From Alnus glutinosa (lineage: Eukaryota; Streptophyta; Magnoliopsida; Fagales; Betulaceae), in assembly GCF_958979055.1 (NCBI RefSeq), contig NC_084888.1:37715804-37779803 (forward strand): a stretch of DNA of 64,000 bases, given 5' to 3'. The stretch's first letter is position 1. Every line of letters starts with the position of its first letter. The translations under genes were made by a program, and so were the position numbers. Positions 1 to 12,616 of this stretch are shown piece by piece. Under the pieces are notes generated by a model that ran no database searches, was not told the origin of the DNA, and saw only the letters and a program-made list of their open reading frames with translations.

Positions 1-48
1 TCGTTGTTTTTGTTTTTTTGTTTTTTTGTTTTTTTTTCTTTTATATAT

Positions 49-258
49 GGGAAAACTTCAATTTACCCCCATGAAGTTGTCACCAATTTACAATTCTAAC
101 ACCAATGTTTCAATTTTGTTAATTGCACCCCATTAAATTTCAAAAATTTTCAATTTAGGGAATCCGTCCAAATCAACCGTCTAACTTAACGAAATTCTCC
201 TCATGTGTCATGCAAGTGCGTTTTTTGTCCCCAAAAAGACGAAAATGCCCTTGTTCCC

Positions 259-309
<51 letters not shown>

Positions 310-536
310 AAAGAAACGGTGCCGTTTTAAATGAGGGCAATTTTGTAAGTTCTGAACCAAAAAAGTCACATGCCGCGCACGTGGTTTCCATTCCGTCACT
401 TCATACGGCAAAAATTGACGAATTCCCTAAATTGAAAATTTTTGAAACTTAATGGGGTGCAATTAACAAAATTGAAACATTGGTGTTAGAATTGCAAATC
501 GGTGACAACTTTATGGGGGTAAATTGAAGTTTTCCC
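49..536. mobile_element. Long-TIR MITE, Mutator-like (9-bp TSD)
   Basis: About 115 bp at the left end (GGGAAAACTTCAATTTACCC...) is repeated in inverted orientation at the right end (...GGTAAATTGAAGTTTTCCC) with few mismatches. The element is flanked by a perfect 9-bp direct duplication, TTTATATAT, at 40-48 and 537-545. Long TIRs and a 9-bp TSD are typical of Mutator-like elements. The 488-bp body has no transposase; its centre holds a T-run and a (TG)n tract (about 260-306). It is therefore a non-autonomous copy. Confidence 0.85.
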
Positions 537-689
537 TTTATATATATATAAAAGTTTCACATGTGTCATGATGCTGTGATTGATATTGATGTATCGCATT
601 TGCAGATTTTGTCAACGTTTTAAATGGCAAACATATTTATTTTTACTTACCCGATGAAGAGTTTAATCACTTTTTAAAACTCAAAGAGT

Positions 690-1045
690 TATTTGTTAAA
701 GAGAAATGCTAAAAGTCACGTTTTTATTATACAACTATTCAACAATTCTGATGTTGCAATATCAATGAATCCTTATATTTTATTTTTTATTTTTAACAAG
801 GATTGATATAATGATTCGTTGAAACCGTTACGTCAGCATTGTATAAGATAGTTGTGAGATGGAAATGTAGTTTTTGACATAAGATATGTTATTTGCACAA
901 CTTTTACACAATAATTCTATAACAATGCTGATGTGTTTAGTATTTTTTTAAAAAAAATTAAAAAAATTAAAATATTTGACACATCAACGTTGTTATGCAA
1001 AATTACTTTATAGTTGATTTCTAATATGTGCAACTAGAATCACTT
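690..1045. repeat. AT-rich foldback (MITE-like) repeats
   Basis: Two adjacent imperfect inverted-repeat structures. In the first, a segment near 700-760 (TACAACTATTCAACAATTC) pairs with one near 835-880. In the second, AACAATGCTGATGTGT near 920-937 pairs with ACACATCAACGTTGTT near 980-996. No coding potential is seen. They look like degenerate MITEs, but the family and exact ends are uncertain. Confidence 0.45.
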
Positions 1046-1900
1046 AATATTAATTGACTACTCTATAATACCGCGTAACGGTAATTAATTGAATTGTAGG
1101 TCTGCGAGGGGGTGGTAGCCTGGTAGGCCCCGGGGGCCCACCCTATTTAGATGGCTGAAAAAGCATAATTAGCCGCCTAATTCGATTTCTGGGCTTGTGG
1201 GAAGATTATATGTCTAGAACTTTTGGTGTTTGGTTAGATATTTTATACATAAAAGAGTTGGAATTCCTTTTCTCCACTTGAATCATTCTAGAAAGTTAAA
1301 TAAATTTGTTTATTGGGTCCAAATTAAACAAATCAAATGGATATTACATATTCATTACCTTCATCAAATATCAGTTAATGTATTTTAAACCTTTTTAAGA
1401 TATGATTATTATTTTTAATTAAATTATCTAATAATAATTGGATTCATTTGTTAAAATTCTGTTACTCTGTGTTTTCTTTTCAATTCTAAAAATAGGGACA
1501 TTAACAAATAATTAAAAACATAAAATACTAAAAAAAAATTGTTTTTTATATCAGAAAAAATTTGAATCTTTTTTAAGTTATATATTAAATTTTGAATAAT
1601 TAAACCAAAAGAATAATTAAAATTATCCACCGGCATCGGGAAGAAAAATAAAAAATATATTATCAAGATAGAAAAAAAAATTATTAAATACATGCAGTTA
1701 CAATTTTCTTAAGTGCAATATTCCCGCTCATGTGAATTATATTATAAATTTGGACGTGGAATCTATTATTAAAATAATCCACTTCCTCGTGCTCCTTGTT
1801 CAATTAAAAATGTTCAACATTCGCCATTGTCTGTAGATACAGAGAGGAGTATATTTGCCATGTGAAATGTTCATTTAATCTACAAAATACACCCAAAATG
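1046..1900. other. AT-rich intergenic DNA, no gene seen
   Basis: Low-complexity AT-rich sequence with a short GC-rich island near 1105-1145. Only short spurious reading frames are present and I recognise no RNA gene or element. Confidence 0.6.
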
Positions 1901-3651
1901 GCGACTCCTCAGTCCTCTCTGTCTTGAACAGGAAGCTTGAGCTCAGTATTTATTTACACGCTTCAGTTTTACGTAAAATCGCAAAGAGACAATCGAGCCA
2001 TAAAGAACTGAGGTTGAAGTTTGAACCTCCTGATCGTGTGCTCCATCTCATGTATATTCATGTACCCAGATCTGTAAATCGAACATTTTGATACGCTACG
2101 AGCCTACGAGCCCAAGAAGTGCTTATGTTGGTAATGGTAAGTAGTATCGAAAATCCCGAGCTGTCTAAATGTGTTCTTGTTTTTAGTATCTCTATTATTT
2201 CTTGTCGCGGATTCCAATGTTGTTGTAGAAAAAGAGTTGCTTGGGATTAATCTTCCAGTAAAATGCTAAATTGAAGGTCGCTATCTTCTATCTCAGCACA
2301 ACGTGATCATGATAGAGGATGCGACCAAAAAGCTGCTTAGCTAAAATGGAGAAAGGACAAGGTGTATCAGAAAGTGAAGCCCACTGGGTCCGAAAATACA
2401 GAATAAGCTTAGGTGAGCGTTAATGGATGATGTGATAATGGGGGTCAGCCGGTGAGGAAAATCTGGTGCGTAGAAAATTGGGTGTACTGAGCATGTTCAG
2501 CCTCATGCTCTTTTGAAACCGCCCTTTGTGATTCACATGGTTTTGTCTATAAAGATAAATACTGATTAATCCTTGGGAAAAATTGATAAGATTTGGTATA
2601 ATTTTAAACATAGCGTCGTCCTCTCTTCTAGTGTTTGGTCAAGCTTTTGTTTTTTGTTTTCCCCTTTTCACCACTGCCTTGAGTTACTCGAATCTCAGAA
2701 TAATTCTACTAGCCTTTTCCTTTTCCTTTTCTTTTTCCCCTTAAGCCTACCCAAGAAGCTGTAGCTGGTAAAAGAGAATGAAGGGTTTCAACGGGTAGGT
2801 GAAAATGCCTAAACAAAACAAGTGGGAGAGAGAGAAAGTGAGGTAATGACAAATGGTCCTTGAAATCAGCTTTATTTTCGTGGGCACTAGTTGGTGTGAT
2901 TGCTCTGTATATGCGACTGTCGTTGAATCACGTGATTGTGCCTTTTCGTCGCCATCACTTAACTTGGTCCGATATTTGTGCTGTTTTCCCTGTGAAAAAT
3001 ACAACTCTTTCTGCATATTCATAATTGCATGCACTGTTAGTTTGAATTTTGCCATTGTTTTTATCATGAATCTTTGATCTTTAATCTTTATGAGTTCGAG
3101 TGTTTACCCCTGTATATGGGAACAAACTTTTGTGCTGGACTAGTTGCCTCGACCGAAAGGCAACAAACGGTGACGTGTTAGGTATTAGTTTCTTTCCCTT
3201 TTCATCAAAGGAAAAAAAAAATGAAAAAAAAAAAACTTCAGGGCAAATTAATGAGGGCCCTTCTACATTGATGAGACTCTGTATAATTCCATTGCAGTTT
3301 ATCTTCAACGTTTTGGATTTATAAATTTTACCCCTAGTTGTGGTGGGGTTGCCTCTCTTGAGTTTTGTTGCTATATTTTCTATAATATTGCTGGGGTGTG
3401 ATAAGAAGTATGGATGTCATGTGGATTTATTGAAAAGTGGGTGGATGTGTCCTTTTATCTCCTCTATTTGCGCAGTTAAAGTAGGGAACCGTATGGCTGT
3501 CATGTCACTGGAAGTGTTTTCATCAAATTCCTCATTTTTATGTTCTTCAAAAAGTTAGATCCTATTTGAGTGTGTACCATTTTGGCTTCTATTTTTCTAG
3601 CGCAGAACTGAAGGTATCTTTGTTCAAAAGCATAGCTTGAGGGTGAGAAAT
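1900..3651 (+). promoter_or_regulatory. Putative promoter and intron-containing 5' leader of KUP2-like gene
   Basis: Inferred. No coding exon precedes 3652. A consensus donor (GTAAGTAG) occurs at 2139, and a pyrimidine-rich acceptor ending in CTAG occurs at 3600, about 50 bases before the KUP2-like ATG. A non-coding first exon ending at about 2138 and a 1.4-kb leader intron would fit. A TATA-like ATTTATTTA lies near 1948. Transcript data would be needed to fix the transcription start. Confidence 0.4.
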
Positions 3652-6600
3652 ATGAATCTTGACCATGGGAAGTGTTGGAAAACTTCAAAGGTTAGTGCAG
3701 ACTCTTTTTCAGCTTGATTTGCATCGGTCTGTACTTTCAAATGCTTATGAGCCTGACCCATTTAAAGTTTATTGCTTGTCTCTTTGTTACCGTTCTTTTC
3801 CCCCCTTTCTTTCTTCTTCTTCTTCTTCTTGGGCAAGTAAAGTTTGGCATAATCGGTGGAAACAATTTTAATCCACAAAAGTTCTTAATGGTCATATCGA
3901 TATAGTACTATAATTGAACTGGATTGATTTGAGTGTTGCTCACTTAACTGTGTTACAGAAGGAGTCTTGGAAGACTATCCTGCTCTTGGCCTACCAAAGC
4001 CTTGGTGTAGTATACGGGGACTTGAGCATTTCCCCTTTATACGTTTACAAAAGCACATTTGCAGAAGATATTCATCATTCAGAGACTAACGAAGAGATTT
4101 TTGGCGCTCTTTCTTTTGTCTTCTGGACTCTTACATTAATCCCTTTATTCAAGTATGTCTTTGTAGTCCTTCGCGCTGATGACAATGGAGAGGGTGAGTA
4201 CCAACACAAATGAGCTATATCTATATTATTCAGTTTTTAGGTGTAACTTCTCACGCATGATTTTGCAGGAGGTACTTTTGCTCTTTATTCGTTGATATGT
4301 AGGCATGCAAAAGTAGGCCTTCTACCCAACCGGCAGCTTGCGGATGAAGCACTCTCTACATATAAACTGGAACAGCCTCCAGAGAAGAAAAACAGTTCAG
4401 GGTTGAAATTGTTCCTTGAGAGATACAAAGCCTTGCACACTGCGCTCCTAATTTTGGTTCTTCTTGGCACTTGTATGGTAATTGGAGATGGACTCCTCAC
4501 TCCAGTCATTTCAGGTAGAATTTCTGTTTATGAATGTATTATATGCAATTGTTTCCTCTTAGTTTATGGATGAGCTAATTCCAATTTTTTCTTATGTAGT
4601 TTTCTCTGCGGTGTCTGGTCTCGAGTTATATATGTCCAAGGATCAACACCAGTGTAAGCTTATCAGCTACAACTCTTTCATATCTAATCATGCCTGTTCA
4701 ATCATATTAAATTCCGTGGTCTGTTATATGAGAATCTACTCCCCCTCCTCCCCAAATTATATTGAAGGCTGTGGACTTCTAAGTAGTAGCACCGTTCAAG
4801 CTATATGGACTGCAAAAACAATAAGCATGTAGTTTGGAATCATGGTTAGGTTATATCTGTCAAGTTAAACTTTGGTGCATGTTCAGGGGAGAGAAATGAA
4901 AATAGAAAATTTATGTGTTGCTAGATGGGATGTGTATGTTGTTAGAATTGTTTGTTTTATTTGTGAATTTACTTTTATTGAACTGTAATTGCATCTTTGA
5001 TTATACTGATGTCCACAAAATTTTTGTTAAAATAATACAGCTTACTTAACACAGCCTGGAGCTCTGTTTTTTTCTTTTTATCATTGGAAGCGATAATTGA
5101 ATAGAGGGATCCCCTTTGTCATTCTGATTTAGTGAAAAATAGATATTTGACCTGAAGTGCAGGGACCATCCGAATTGCTCAAGTTGTAGGCTGAGATGGT
5201 CATTTCCTGCCATGTATTTGGTCCTACCTACTTTTCTATTGGAGGGGATATGGATAAACTGTTTCATGGTGGGGTTGACACAGGAAGTTTCATTTGATCT
5301 GAATTTATAATTTCTACAAAATTCAGACTGGTTACACTTGTACCTCTGTCACCATATTATGTTCTATCAATAAAAACAAGATCAATAGCTTCTGATTATA
5401 AATCTTGTCCAATAATCCAAACATTTAACTGAGAATAAATAGACATTCTTTCAGAAATTTGGGCGAGTTTTACTCCGAGTGCATTGTGATGTTTTTGTTG
5501 GAGCAACGCCTTTATAAATATGTAAATGTATTATAAATGTAACCAATTGGTTACATTTTTTTTTTGTCTTAGCAAATGGTTATAATTGTCAATGAACCTC
5601 TTGGAAGTTTTGCAATTTAACATGTTCTGTTCTGTTTTACCTTTCAGTCTGTGCAGTATCTTAGGCATTTCAATGTTTAATTTGATTGGTGATGACAACA
5701 ATGTTGTGGGTTTCTTTATTGATTTTCTTTACATTCATGCTATGCCACCATTTGCAGATGCAGTGATTCCAATTACTTGCTTCATACTAGTGTGTCTATT
5801 TGCACTTCAACACTATGGCACCCATCGGGTTGGGTTTTTCTTTGCACCAATTGTGTTGACATGGCTACTATGCATCAGTGCCCTCGGCTTATACAATATA
5901 ATCCACTGGAATCCACATGTCTATGAAGCTCTTTCTCCATATTATATGTTCAAATTCTTGAAGAAGACAAGGTTAAGTGGATGGATGTCTTTGGGGGGAA
6001 TATTATTGTGCATAACAGGTGAATTTGGAAAAACACAACTATATTCAATTCTCATGTCTTGTCGTTTTGTTTGTTCCGTTGTCTTATGAGTTCTAGATGA
6101 TGTCTATGGTACCAACTACCAATTGTAAGTGTCAAGAGTCCAACAAAAATGTAAGGCCTCTAACTAGCAACCTCTAGAAAACACCAAGAAACGCCGAAAA
6201 AGTCATTTTCAGGGAAAATGTAATCAGTTATAGATTGCACATGTATTTTGTAGTCAAAATAGAGGTTGTGTGTGAAGTGTGACCCAAGTCATTGATTATA
6301 GAAAGTAGGGGTGGCAATTCGTGTTTGCGTGTCCGGTTCGGGTCGTGTCGAATTATGAGTATAAAACTGTACAGGTCAACCCTAATCAGACCCTCTTTCC
6401 CTTCACCAACCTTTGAACCTTTGATCTTGGGGATAGCGATTCTGTTTGTTAATCCAGAGGTGTAGCACAACCAGTCAAGGGCCACACATCGAAGTAGAAG
6501 TCACTGGTTTGAATCTCTTCCTCTTGCTCCCTTTCGGACCACTCACTCATAAAAAGCAAAAAAACAAAACAAAAATGTTACCAGTTAAGCTGGTACCAAC

Positions 6601-8978
6601 TTGAGGTTCAGTTTACAGTATATTTCCCACATCTGGCTAAGCCAGTGGTATGCGTGACTGCATGCAGGCTCAGAGGCAATGTTTGCTGATCTTGGCCACT
6701 TCTCATATACGGCAATTCAGGTAATGCTGCCTTTTTCTCTTTTTGCCTTTCTTTCTTTTGAAAAATTTATCCTTATGATGTTTGTTTCCTGGTGGTGTTT
6801 TGTCTACCTGTGAAAAGGTCTAACTTGCCTACTAGTGACTGGTATCTAACTATTCATTTTGTCACAGATTGCTTTCACCTTTCTGGTTTATCCAGCACTT
6901 ATATTGGCATATATGGGTCAAGCTGCGTACTTGTCACAGAATCACCAGACCAACCACAGGATCAGTTTTTATGTCTCAGTTCCAGGTATACCTCAGTCAT
7001 TCTTGCATTTTAGAGGCAAAGAGTTTCATTTAGTTTGCTTGGAATTGGATAGGAAGCTGACAGGATGAATTTATAATATAGTACATCAGTAGTGTATTGA
7101 GATTCATCCTTGACTTGAACTTAAAATGAATTCTGATGTCTCAATCTACTGGAAAATGCTTGGACAACTCTGTGGTTTTTGTTAGTTCTGACCAATCCAT
7201 AGTTGTGTACTTGACTAGAATATTTATTGATTGTGGAACAATCTGACAGTTTAAAATTTTTGGGTATAGAATGTGTGAGGTTGCCGGTGCTTATACTAGC
7301 CATTCTTGCTTCTGTTGTGGGAAGCCAAGCAATCATCAGCGGAACATTCTCTATCATAAACCAGAGCCAATCACTTGGTTGCTTCCCAAGAGTCAAGGTT
7401 GTTCACACCTCTGACAAGATTCATGGCCAGATTTATATCCCTGAGATCAATTGGATTCTCATGATCCTCTGCATTGCTGTGACCATTGGGTTCAGAGACA
7501 CAAAACACATGGGGAATGCATCTGGTAAGTTATGCCCTTGTGTCCTCTTCACCAGGATTATAATGGTAATTTTTACTGTGAGATAAAAATTTCTGCCCAA
7601 GTATGAGCCTTAATAAAATCATGGAACCCTCTGAACCATCAGAGAAAAATGTTGAAAGGTTGTCTCCATTATGATAACAAACTTGACAAGGTTTACTGAG
7701 ATCTTCTAGGGAAACCCTAGCACCAGCTTCAGAGCTTTGAGACTCATCACATTAGTATTCAACCTTATGCCAAAAAAAAAGAAAAAAAAAATGGGGATAG
7801 CTTAATTGAAAGAACTTCTGTTTCTTGATCTACTAACAGTCAGATATTTATTTGTTTCAGGGTTAGCGGTGATGGCGGTGATGTTAGTGACAACATGCCT
7901 CACTTCCTTGGTTATTATACTTTGTTGGCACAAGCCACCTATCATAGCTATTTCCTTCCTACTCTTCTTTGGCTCTATTGAATTACTCTACTTCTCAGCT
8001 TCGCTGACCAAGTTCAGAGAGGGTGCCTGGCTCCCCATCCTTCTAGCCCTTTTCCTTATGACTATCATGTTTGTTTGGCACTACGCAACCATCAAGAAAT
8101 ATGAATATGACCTTCACAACAAGGTTTCATTAGAATGGCTCTTAGCCTTAGGTCCAAGCTTGGGAATTGCTCGAGTTCCTGGAATTGGCCTAGTGTTTAC
8201 TGATCTCACCTCTGGCATTCCAGCTAATTTCTCCCGCTTTGTCACTAACCTCCCCGCCTTCCACCGCATCCTTGTCTTTGTGTGCGTAAAATCAGTACCT
8301 GTCCCTTTTGTGCCCCCTGCTGAGAGATATCTTGTGGGCCGTGTGGGTCCTCCAGCTCATCGGTCCTACAGATGTATTGTCCGGTATGGATATCGTGATG
8401 TTCATCAAGATGTTGATTCTTTTGAAAGTCAGCTGGTTGATAGACTAGCCGATTTCATCCGCTATGATTGGCATCAGACACATGAAACTACATGCAACGG
8501 GGATGATACATCACAATCTAATGATTCATCCAGTGAGTGTAGATTGGCTGTGATTGGAACAGTGGCATTCCCTGGTCCACGAACTTTTGAGATTGAGGAG
8601 AGCATGCAGCCAGCAAGTGTATCCGTTGAGTTCCCAACTGTAGAAAGTGTTACAGATGTTATTGAGATGCAACCAGTAGGCGTTATTGAAAGAAGAGTGA
8701 GGTTTGCCATTGATGATGAGTCTGACACTGATGCACGAGCTGGTATGGATGTGCAATTGCAAGAAGAGCTGGAAGATCTGTATACAGCTCAACAAGCTGG
8801 GACTGCATTCATACTGGGGCACTCGCATGTTCGCGCAAAGCACGGATCTTCTGTCCTGAAGCGACTGGCCGTCAACTTTGGATACAATTTCCTGAGGAGG
8901 AATTGCCGGGGGGCAGATGTGGCGCTCAAGGTGCCACCAGTGTCTCTTCTTGAGGTTGGCATGGTTTATGTTGTGTAG
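3652..8978 (+). CDS. KUP2: HAK/KUP/KT potassium transporter, KUP2-like
   Basis: K+ (H+-coupled) transporter, expected at the plasma membrane or endomembranes. Coding exons: 3652-3690, 3959-4193, 4269-4514, 4600-4653, 5758-6018, 6668-6720, 6868-6985, 7270-7524, 7861-8978. Together they are 2379 bp, giving 792 aa; all junctions are GT-AG and in frame, and the family member AtKUP2 has a similar length. The N-terminus (MNLDHGKCW...KKESWK) resembles AtKUP2 and supports the ATG at 3652. Family motifs seen include [14 protein letters not shown] (residues 29-42), [50 protein letters not shown] and [15 protein letters not shown], followed by a long hydrophilic C-terminal tail ending [11 protein letters not shown]. 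About 12 membrane segments are expected for the family. The usual LTPAIS reads LTPVIS here. Closest alternatives are the related KUP1/KUP3 paralogues. Confidence 0.93.
6305..6362. repeat. Fragment of dispersed GGGTGGCAATTCGTGT repeat
   Basis: Lies in KUP2 intron 5. It starts TAGGGGTGGCAATTCGTGTT and continues with GGTTCGGGTCGTGTCG. Related sequence recurs near 10550-10642, 19065-19205, 21345-21468, 22645-22730 and 24140-24262, so it belongs to a dispersed MITE-like family (possibly hAT, by the terminal sequence). Only one end is visible here. Confidence 0.5.
6455..6575 (+). mobile_element. tRNA-derived SINE (in KUP2 intron 5)
   Basis: The head contains an A-box-like TGTAGCACAACCAGT and a B-box-like GGTTTGAATC about 45 bases later, the spacing of a tRNA-type pol III promoter. 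A short body follows, ending in an A-rich tail (AAAAAGCAAAAAAACAAAAC). It does not fold as an intact tRNA gene, so SINE is preferred. Confidence 0.55.
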
Positions 8979-9224
8979 GCCACATAATGTAACTATTTTT
9001 GTTTGACGTAGAGGAACACCTGAAAGAAGTGTGCTGCAAGTATGATGAGTGTGCAGATTGAGGACTTTATGAAAATACACTAACTCTAGTTTCATTCATG
9101 CATGATGCATCTGCCATCACATGTACTAATTAATGGGAAATGAGGTATATTAGTATCATAAAAATGTGAAAATCTTGCATCTTATGTGGGGCGTGTCTAA
9201 TCTTTTTCTTATTTGGTTTATTTT

Positions 9225-9515
9225 TTTTTTTTGTTACCGTGGACAACAATGATGAATAATGTGGAATCGAAAAGAGAGAGCAAAAGAAAAACAAAACACA
9301 GATTTATGTGGTTCGACAATATGCTTACGTCCACAAGAGTGTGGCTATATTCAATAGTGGTTTAGAGTTACAGCATAACATATTTATAACAAAATTCTAC
9401 CGTACGACATATATAAAAATCTCTAAAATACCCTGTACCGTACCGCTAACTGGCCACTTTACTAGTACTTGTATTACTCACTATACTTAAGAGAATATGA
9501 GCCGCTTGTTCTAAC
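9225..9515. repeat. Possible LTR-retroelement fossil (copia-like)
   Basis: Downstream of KUP2. The stretch with GATTTATGTGGTTCGACAA, TACGTCCACAAGAG and a final GAGCCGCTTGTTCTAACA resembles LTR-derived sequence that I recognise from plant genomes. No coding part is present. The boundaries and assignment are tentative. Confidence 0.3.
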
Positions 9516-10128
9516 AATTTTGCTTTTTAAATAATAATTGCACTCTTATTAACTTTTATGGGATGTTTACTTATAAAAAATAAAAAAAATAAAAACTTTT
9601 ATGCGATGTTCAGCTGCTTGTTTATCTTTAACTTTAGTGCTTTTCGGTTGAATCTACAATAATTCCTAAAGGTTTAAAACTGAGTTATGTTTATTAATGT
9701 ATTTTGAGAAGCGTTTTTTTTTTTAAAAGAATATTCTAACATGTGAAAATATATTTGTAAAATTTTAACAAACGTGGCCAATTCTCATAGCACCATTCTA
9801 ATAATGATCTACAAAAGACCCAAGCAATTCCTTTCATCCGAATCAAAAAATAGTAATAGATAAGATGTCCAAAATGCTCTCCTTCCTCTCAACTTTAATA
9901 GTCTGGTAGAGTGCCACGTAGTTGTCTATGCACCACCACCATTTCCGAGTGGCGGCCATGTAAAGTACAAATCCACGTGGCTATAATTCAATGGTCCAAA
10001 GTGGCAAAAAAAAAAAAAAAAAATACACATACTTGAACCAAATACAAGCAGCAGGTATATCGTTAATTGTTGTGCAGTGCAGAGAAGAGAGTCTGTTGAC
10101 TGTTGTGTTAAGGAAGGGGAAGGCAAAC
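9516..10128. other. Intergenic; promoter side of the next gene
   Basis: AT-rich sequence with no gene. It includes an A-run at 10005-10021 just upstream of the small plastid-protein gene. An ACGT core (CCACGTGG) lies near 9973-9980, which could be a G-box. Confidence 0.5.
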
Positions 10129-11005
10129 ATGGGACTGAGAGCTCTTCCCTTGACACCTCTCCGTAGCAATTTCCCTTCAAATTTTGGAGTGGCGCAAGAC
10201 TTGTGTAACTATAGGTTCAACAAGACTTTAAAGTTCACAGTTTCAGCCAAAACAGAGAAGGGTGAAAAGGAAGAACCAAAGAAGAGCAACCAGTCTTTGT
10301 TTAGCAACATAACCGAAGCTCTCGATTTCTCTCAAGTTCGATCTGCTGAGGATGCCGAGCTTCTGGCCGAGGCAAGAGAAGCCACCAAGTCTGGAGAGAA
10401 AATGACCAGGGAACAGGTAACTTTACTTTTGTGTGTATATTTGGCTTGGAATTCATCTTCATTATGTATTCTTTGTCTGTGTGTGGACAAGCTAATTTGG
10501 ATTTTGGCTAATGCGTACTAAGCGCGTGTGCGCGTGCAATTATGATTAACAATTTTTGACACAATTTACGAGCACGAACCCAATATAAAATTAACGGGTT
10601 AAGATCGAGCCCGACTCGTGAACATGAATTGTCACCCGTAGGTGCAACATGGGGTAACAGGGTTTTCTGTGTCATGCAGTATGGGGCTCTTAGAAGGAAA
10701 ATTGGAGGAACATACAAGGATTTCTTCAAGTCCTATATCGAGGGTATGTAGCTTAAACTCTGCAATTTGTTTTGAAGCCCACTAAGTTTCGAGCCATAAT
10801 CTTTAATAATCTTTCTTCTTTGTATTTGATATTAGTGGATGGGCAATATGTTGAAGAGGGGTGGGTTGACAAAACGTGCAAGGTTTGCAAGAAAGATACC
10901 AAGGGTGAACCAAGGCAAGTGGACAAGTTGGGAAGATATGTTCATGTAGCATGTTTGGAGAGGTCCAAATCTGGAAACTTTTTTACCAGACTTTTCTCAG
11001 GTTGA
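10129..11005 (+). CDS. Putative plastid protein with CxxC...HxxC motif, function unknown
   Basis: Three exons, 10129-10416, 10680-10743 and 10836-11005, total 522 bp (173 aa); junctions are GT-AG and in frame. The first ~45 residues are Ser/Asn/Arg-rich with few acidic residues, like a chloroplast transit peptide. An acidic/basic helical stretch follows (SAEDAELLAEAREATKSGE), then a YGALRRKIGGTYKDFFKSY segment and a C-terminal C132-x2-C135 ... H154-x2-C157 set. That last pattern could bind zinc, like a very short PARP-type or ribbon finger. I recognise this as a protein conserved in plants but cannot assign a function. The neighbours (KUP2 and ETG1) give no functional clue. Intron 1 carries a dispersed-repeat fragment. 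Confidence 0.85.
10550..10642. repeat. Dispersed GTGTCAAAAATTG / GGGTGACAATTC repeat copy
   Basis: Lies in intron 1 of the plastid-protein gene. One end reads TTTTTGACACAATTTACGAG and the other GAATTGTCACCCGTAG. The interior ATTAACGGGTTAAG motif is shared with copies near 19.1, 21.4 and 24.2 kb. It is a short MITE-like copy without coding capacity. Confidence 0.5.
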
Positions 11006-11131
11006 AGACGATGGTTTGGTGATAAAGTTTTCTTTTTCTGGTTATTACAATTGATATAGCATGGTGGAAGAGAATTGCATTTGTACTCTATACCCTAAAA
11101 GCTCTATCTAGACAATTCAATTAGCATTGCT

Positions 11132-11167
<36 letters not shown>

Positions 11168-12097
11168 CTTTCTTTCTTTCTTTTAAAAAAAAAATAATAA
11201 TTTTTTTTTCTTTTTATGCTAGAACTCTTGTTCTTCAATTTTGGCCCCATCTAATATTACCATCTCATGCTTTTCTTTTTTTCTTCTTAATGGGTGATTT
11301 GAAAAATACATTGATTCAAGGAATACACACTAAACCTACAAACCACTCTTATTATTCAGAGGTGATTGTTAGAATATTAATTAAATGATTAAATCTTTAA
11401 TTTTTTTATTAGGTTAAGCTTTTATAATAAGCGGTGACTTAACACCATTCACATAGACATTTTCTCTAAGCATTATGGATACATGCAAAGACGGAACCAT
11501 GAATTCTTATCGATGGGGGTCATGGGGCCATATATAGCATGAATGATAATATGTTAAGATAGGGGGACCAAAGAATAGATTAGAAATATACTAAGATTGA
11601 AGATTAAATCAATATATAAAAAATAAAACTAGTATCAATACAAGCAAAAGAAAATGTACAAAATAATTATTTCTTAATATATTTCAATTTTCAATTCAAT
11701 CACTTATCAAAATGGAACCTTCAATTCTTTTATGTCCCACAAATAATCTATAATTGAATATGTACTAAATTTCGTAACAATTTATCTTTTGATATACAAC
11801 AACATCAAGGAAATAGTTAAAAACTCATCTTCGATTGTGTTTTGAAGCTTAATTTTGACAATATTCATAGTTGAAAGTGTTCATTTTGTAGTTGCGGTAG
11901 CAACGGAAAAGGTAAGCACAAGTAGAACAACTCGATAAACAATTAAGTTGACAGACAGTTGATCACTTGATCTTTGAGTGCATACCAACCATTAACACAA
12001 TTAAGAAATATTTGATAATCCCCATAAATATAAATGTTGAACAACGTCATATTAATCCCAAATAGATAACAAACTGTTTAGTGACTAAAAAGTTCTG
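11006..12097. other. Intergenic AT-rich DNA with long T-tract
   Basis: Contains the 3' flank of the preceding gene, a roughly 35-base T-run at 11133-11167 followed by (TTTC)n, and otherwise AT-rich sequence. No gene is seen. Confidence 0.6.
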
Positions 12098-12199
12098 ATT
12101 TTTTTTTTGACATGTTCACACGAGAGGGGGGAGGAAGATTCGAACTAGTGACTTTCGTTTCATGGGGCGTGGTCCTCAACCGATTGAACTACCCCTTGG
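12098..12199 (-). mobile_element. tRNA-derived SINE
   Basis: On the minus strand the element reads AAGGGGTAGTTCAATCGG (A-box-like) ... CACTAGTTCGAATCT (B-box-like) ... GAACATGTCA followed by a poly(A). Clear relatives lie at 32733-32842 and, as a fragment, at 42465-42530. It is about 100 bp with no coding capacity. Confidence 0.7.
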
Positions 12200-12616
12200 A
12201 AAAAAAAAATAAAAAAATAAAAAAAATTCTAAATTTCATGTTCAGGGAAAAATTTTATTCTCTTGATATTGCTAGGTTACTGTTTGAGTTATGTTAAAAT
12301 ATTAATTAAATAGTTATATTAATTATTTATAAATTTTTAAAAGAATTGCTTTTAACCATTTTTCTAACACTTTTCACGAACCTGCGTAAAACAGAGGAAT
12401 GTGAGTCTGTTGGACTCCCACGACCGGTTTGAGAGATAAATAGTACGTTGCAGAACACATGATGGTATCGTTATATTATTAGACCGTTTGTATGAAATTT
12501 TATTTTTTCCCCGGTCCCAATTAATTTTCATTTACGCAACCGTCAAGGTCGCCGTCCTGTGACCTTGGACCATAACTACGGTATACCAATCAAGTTACCA
12601 CATATAACCCTTGGAT

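Noticed and set aside
8526-9095. 189-residue open frame antisense to KUP2 exon 9
   Set aside because: Shadow of a long conserved exon; no independent signal.
12098-12199. A tRNA gene
   Set aside because: Pol III boxes are present but the acceptor and anticodon stems do not form, and a poly(A) follows; SINE fits better.
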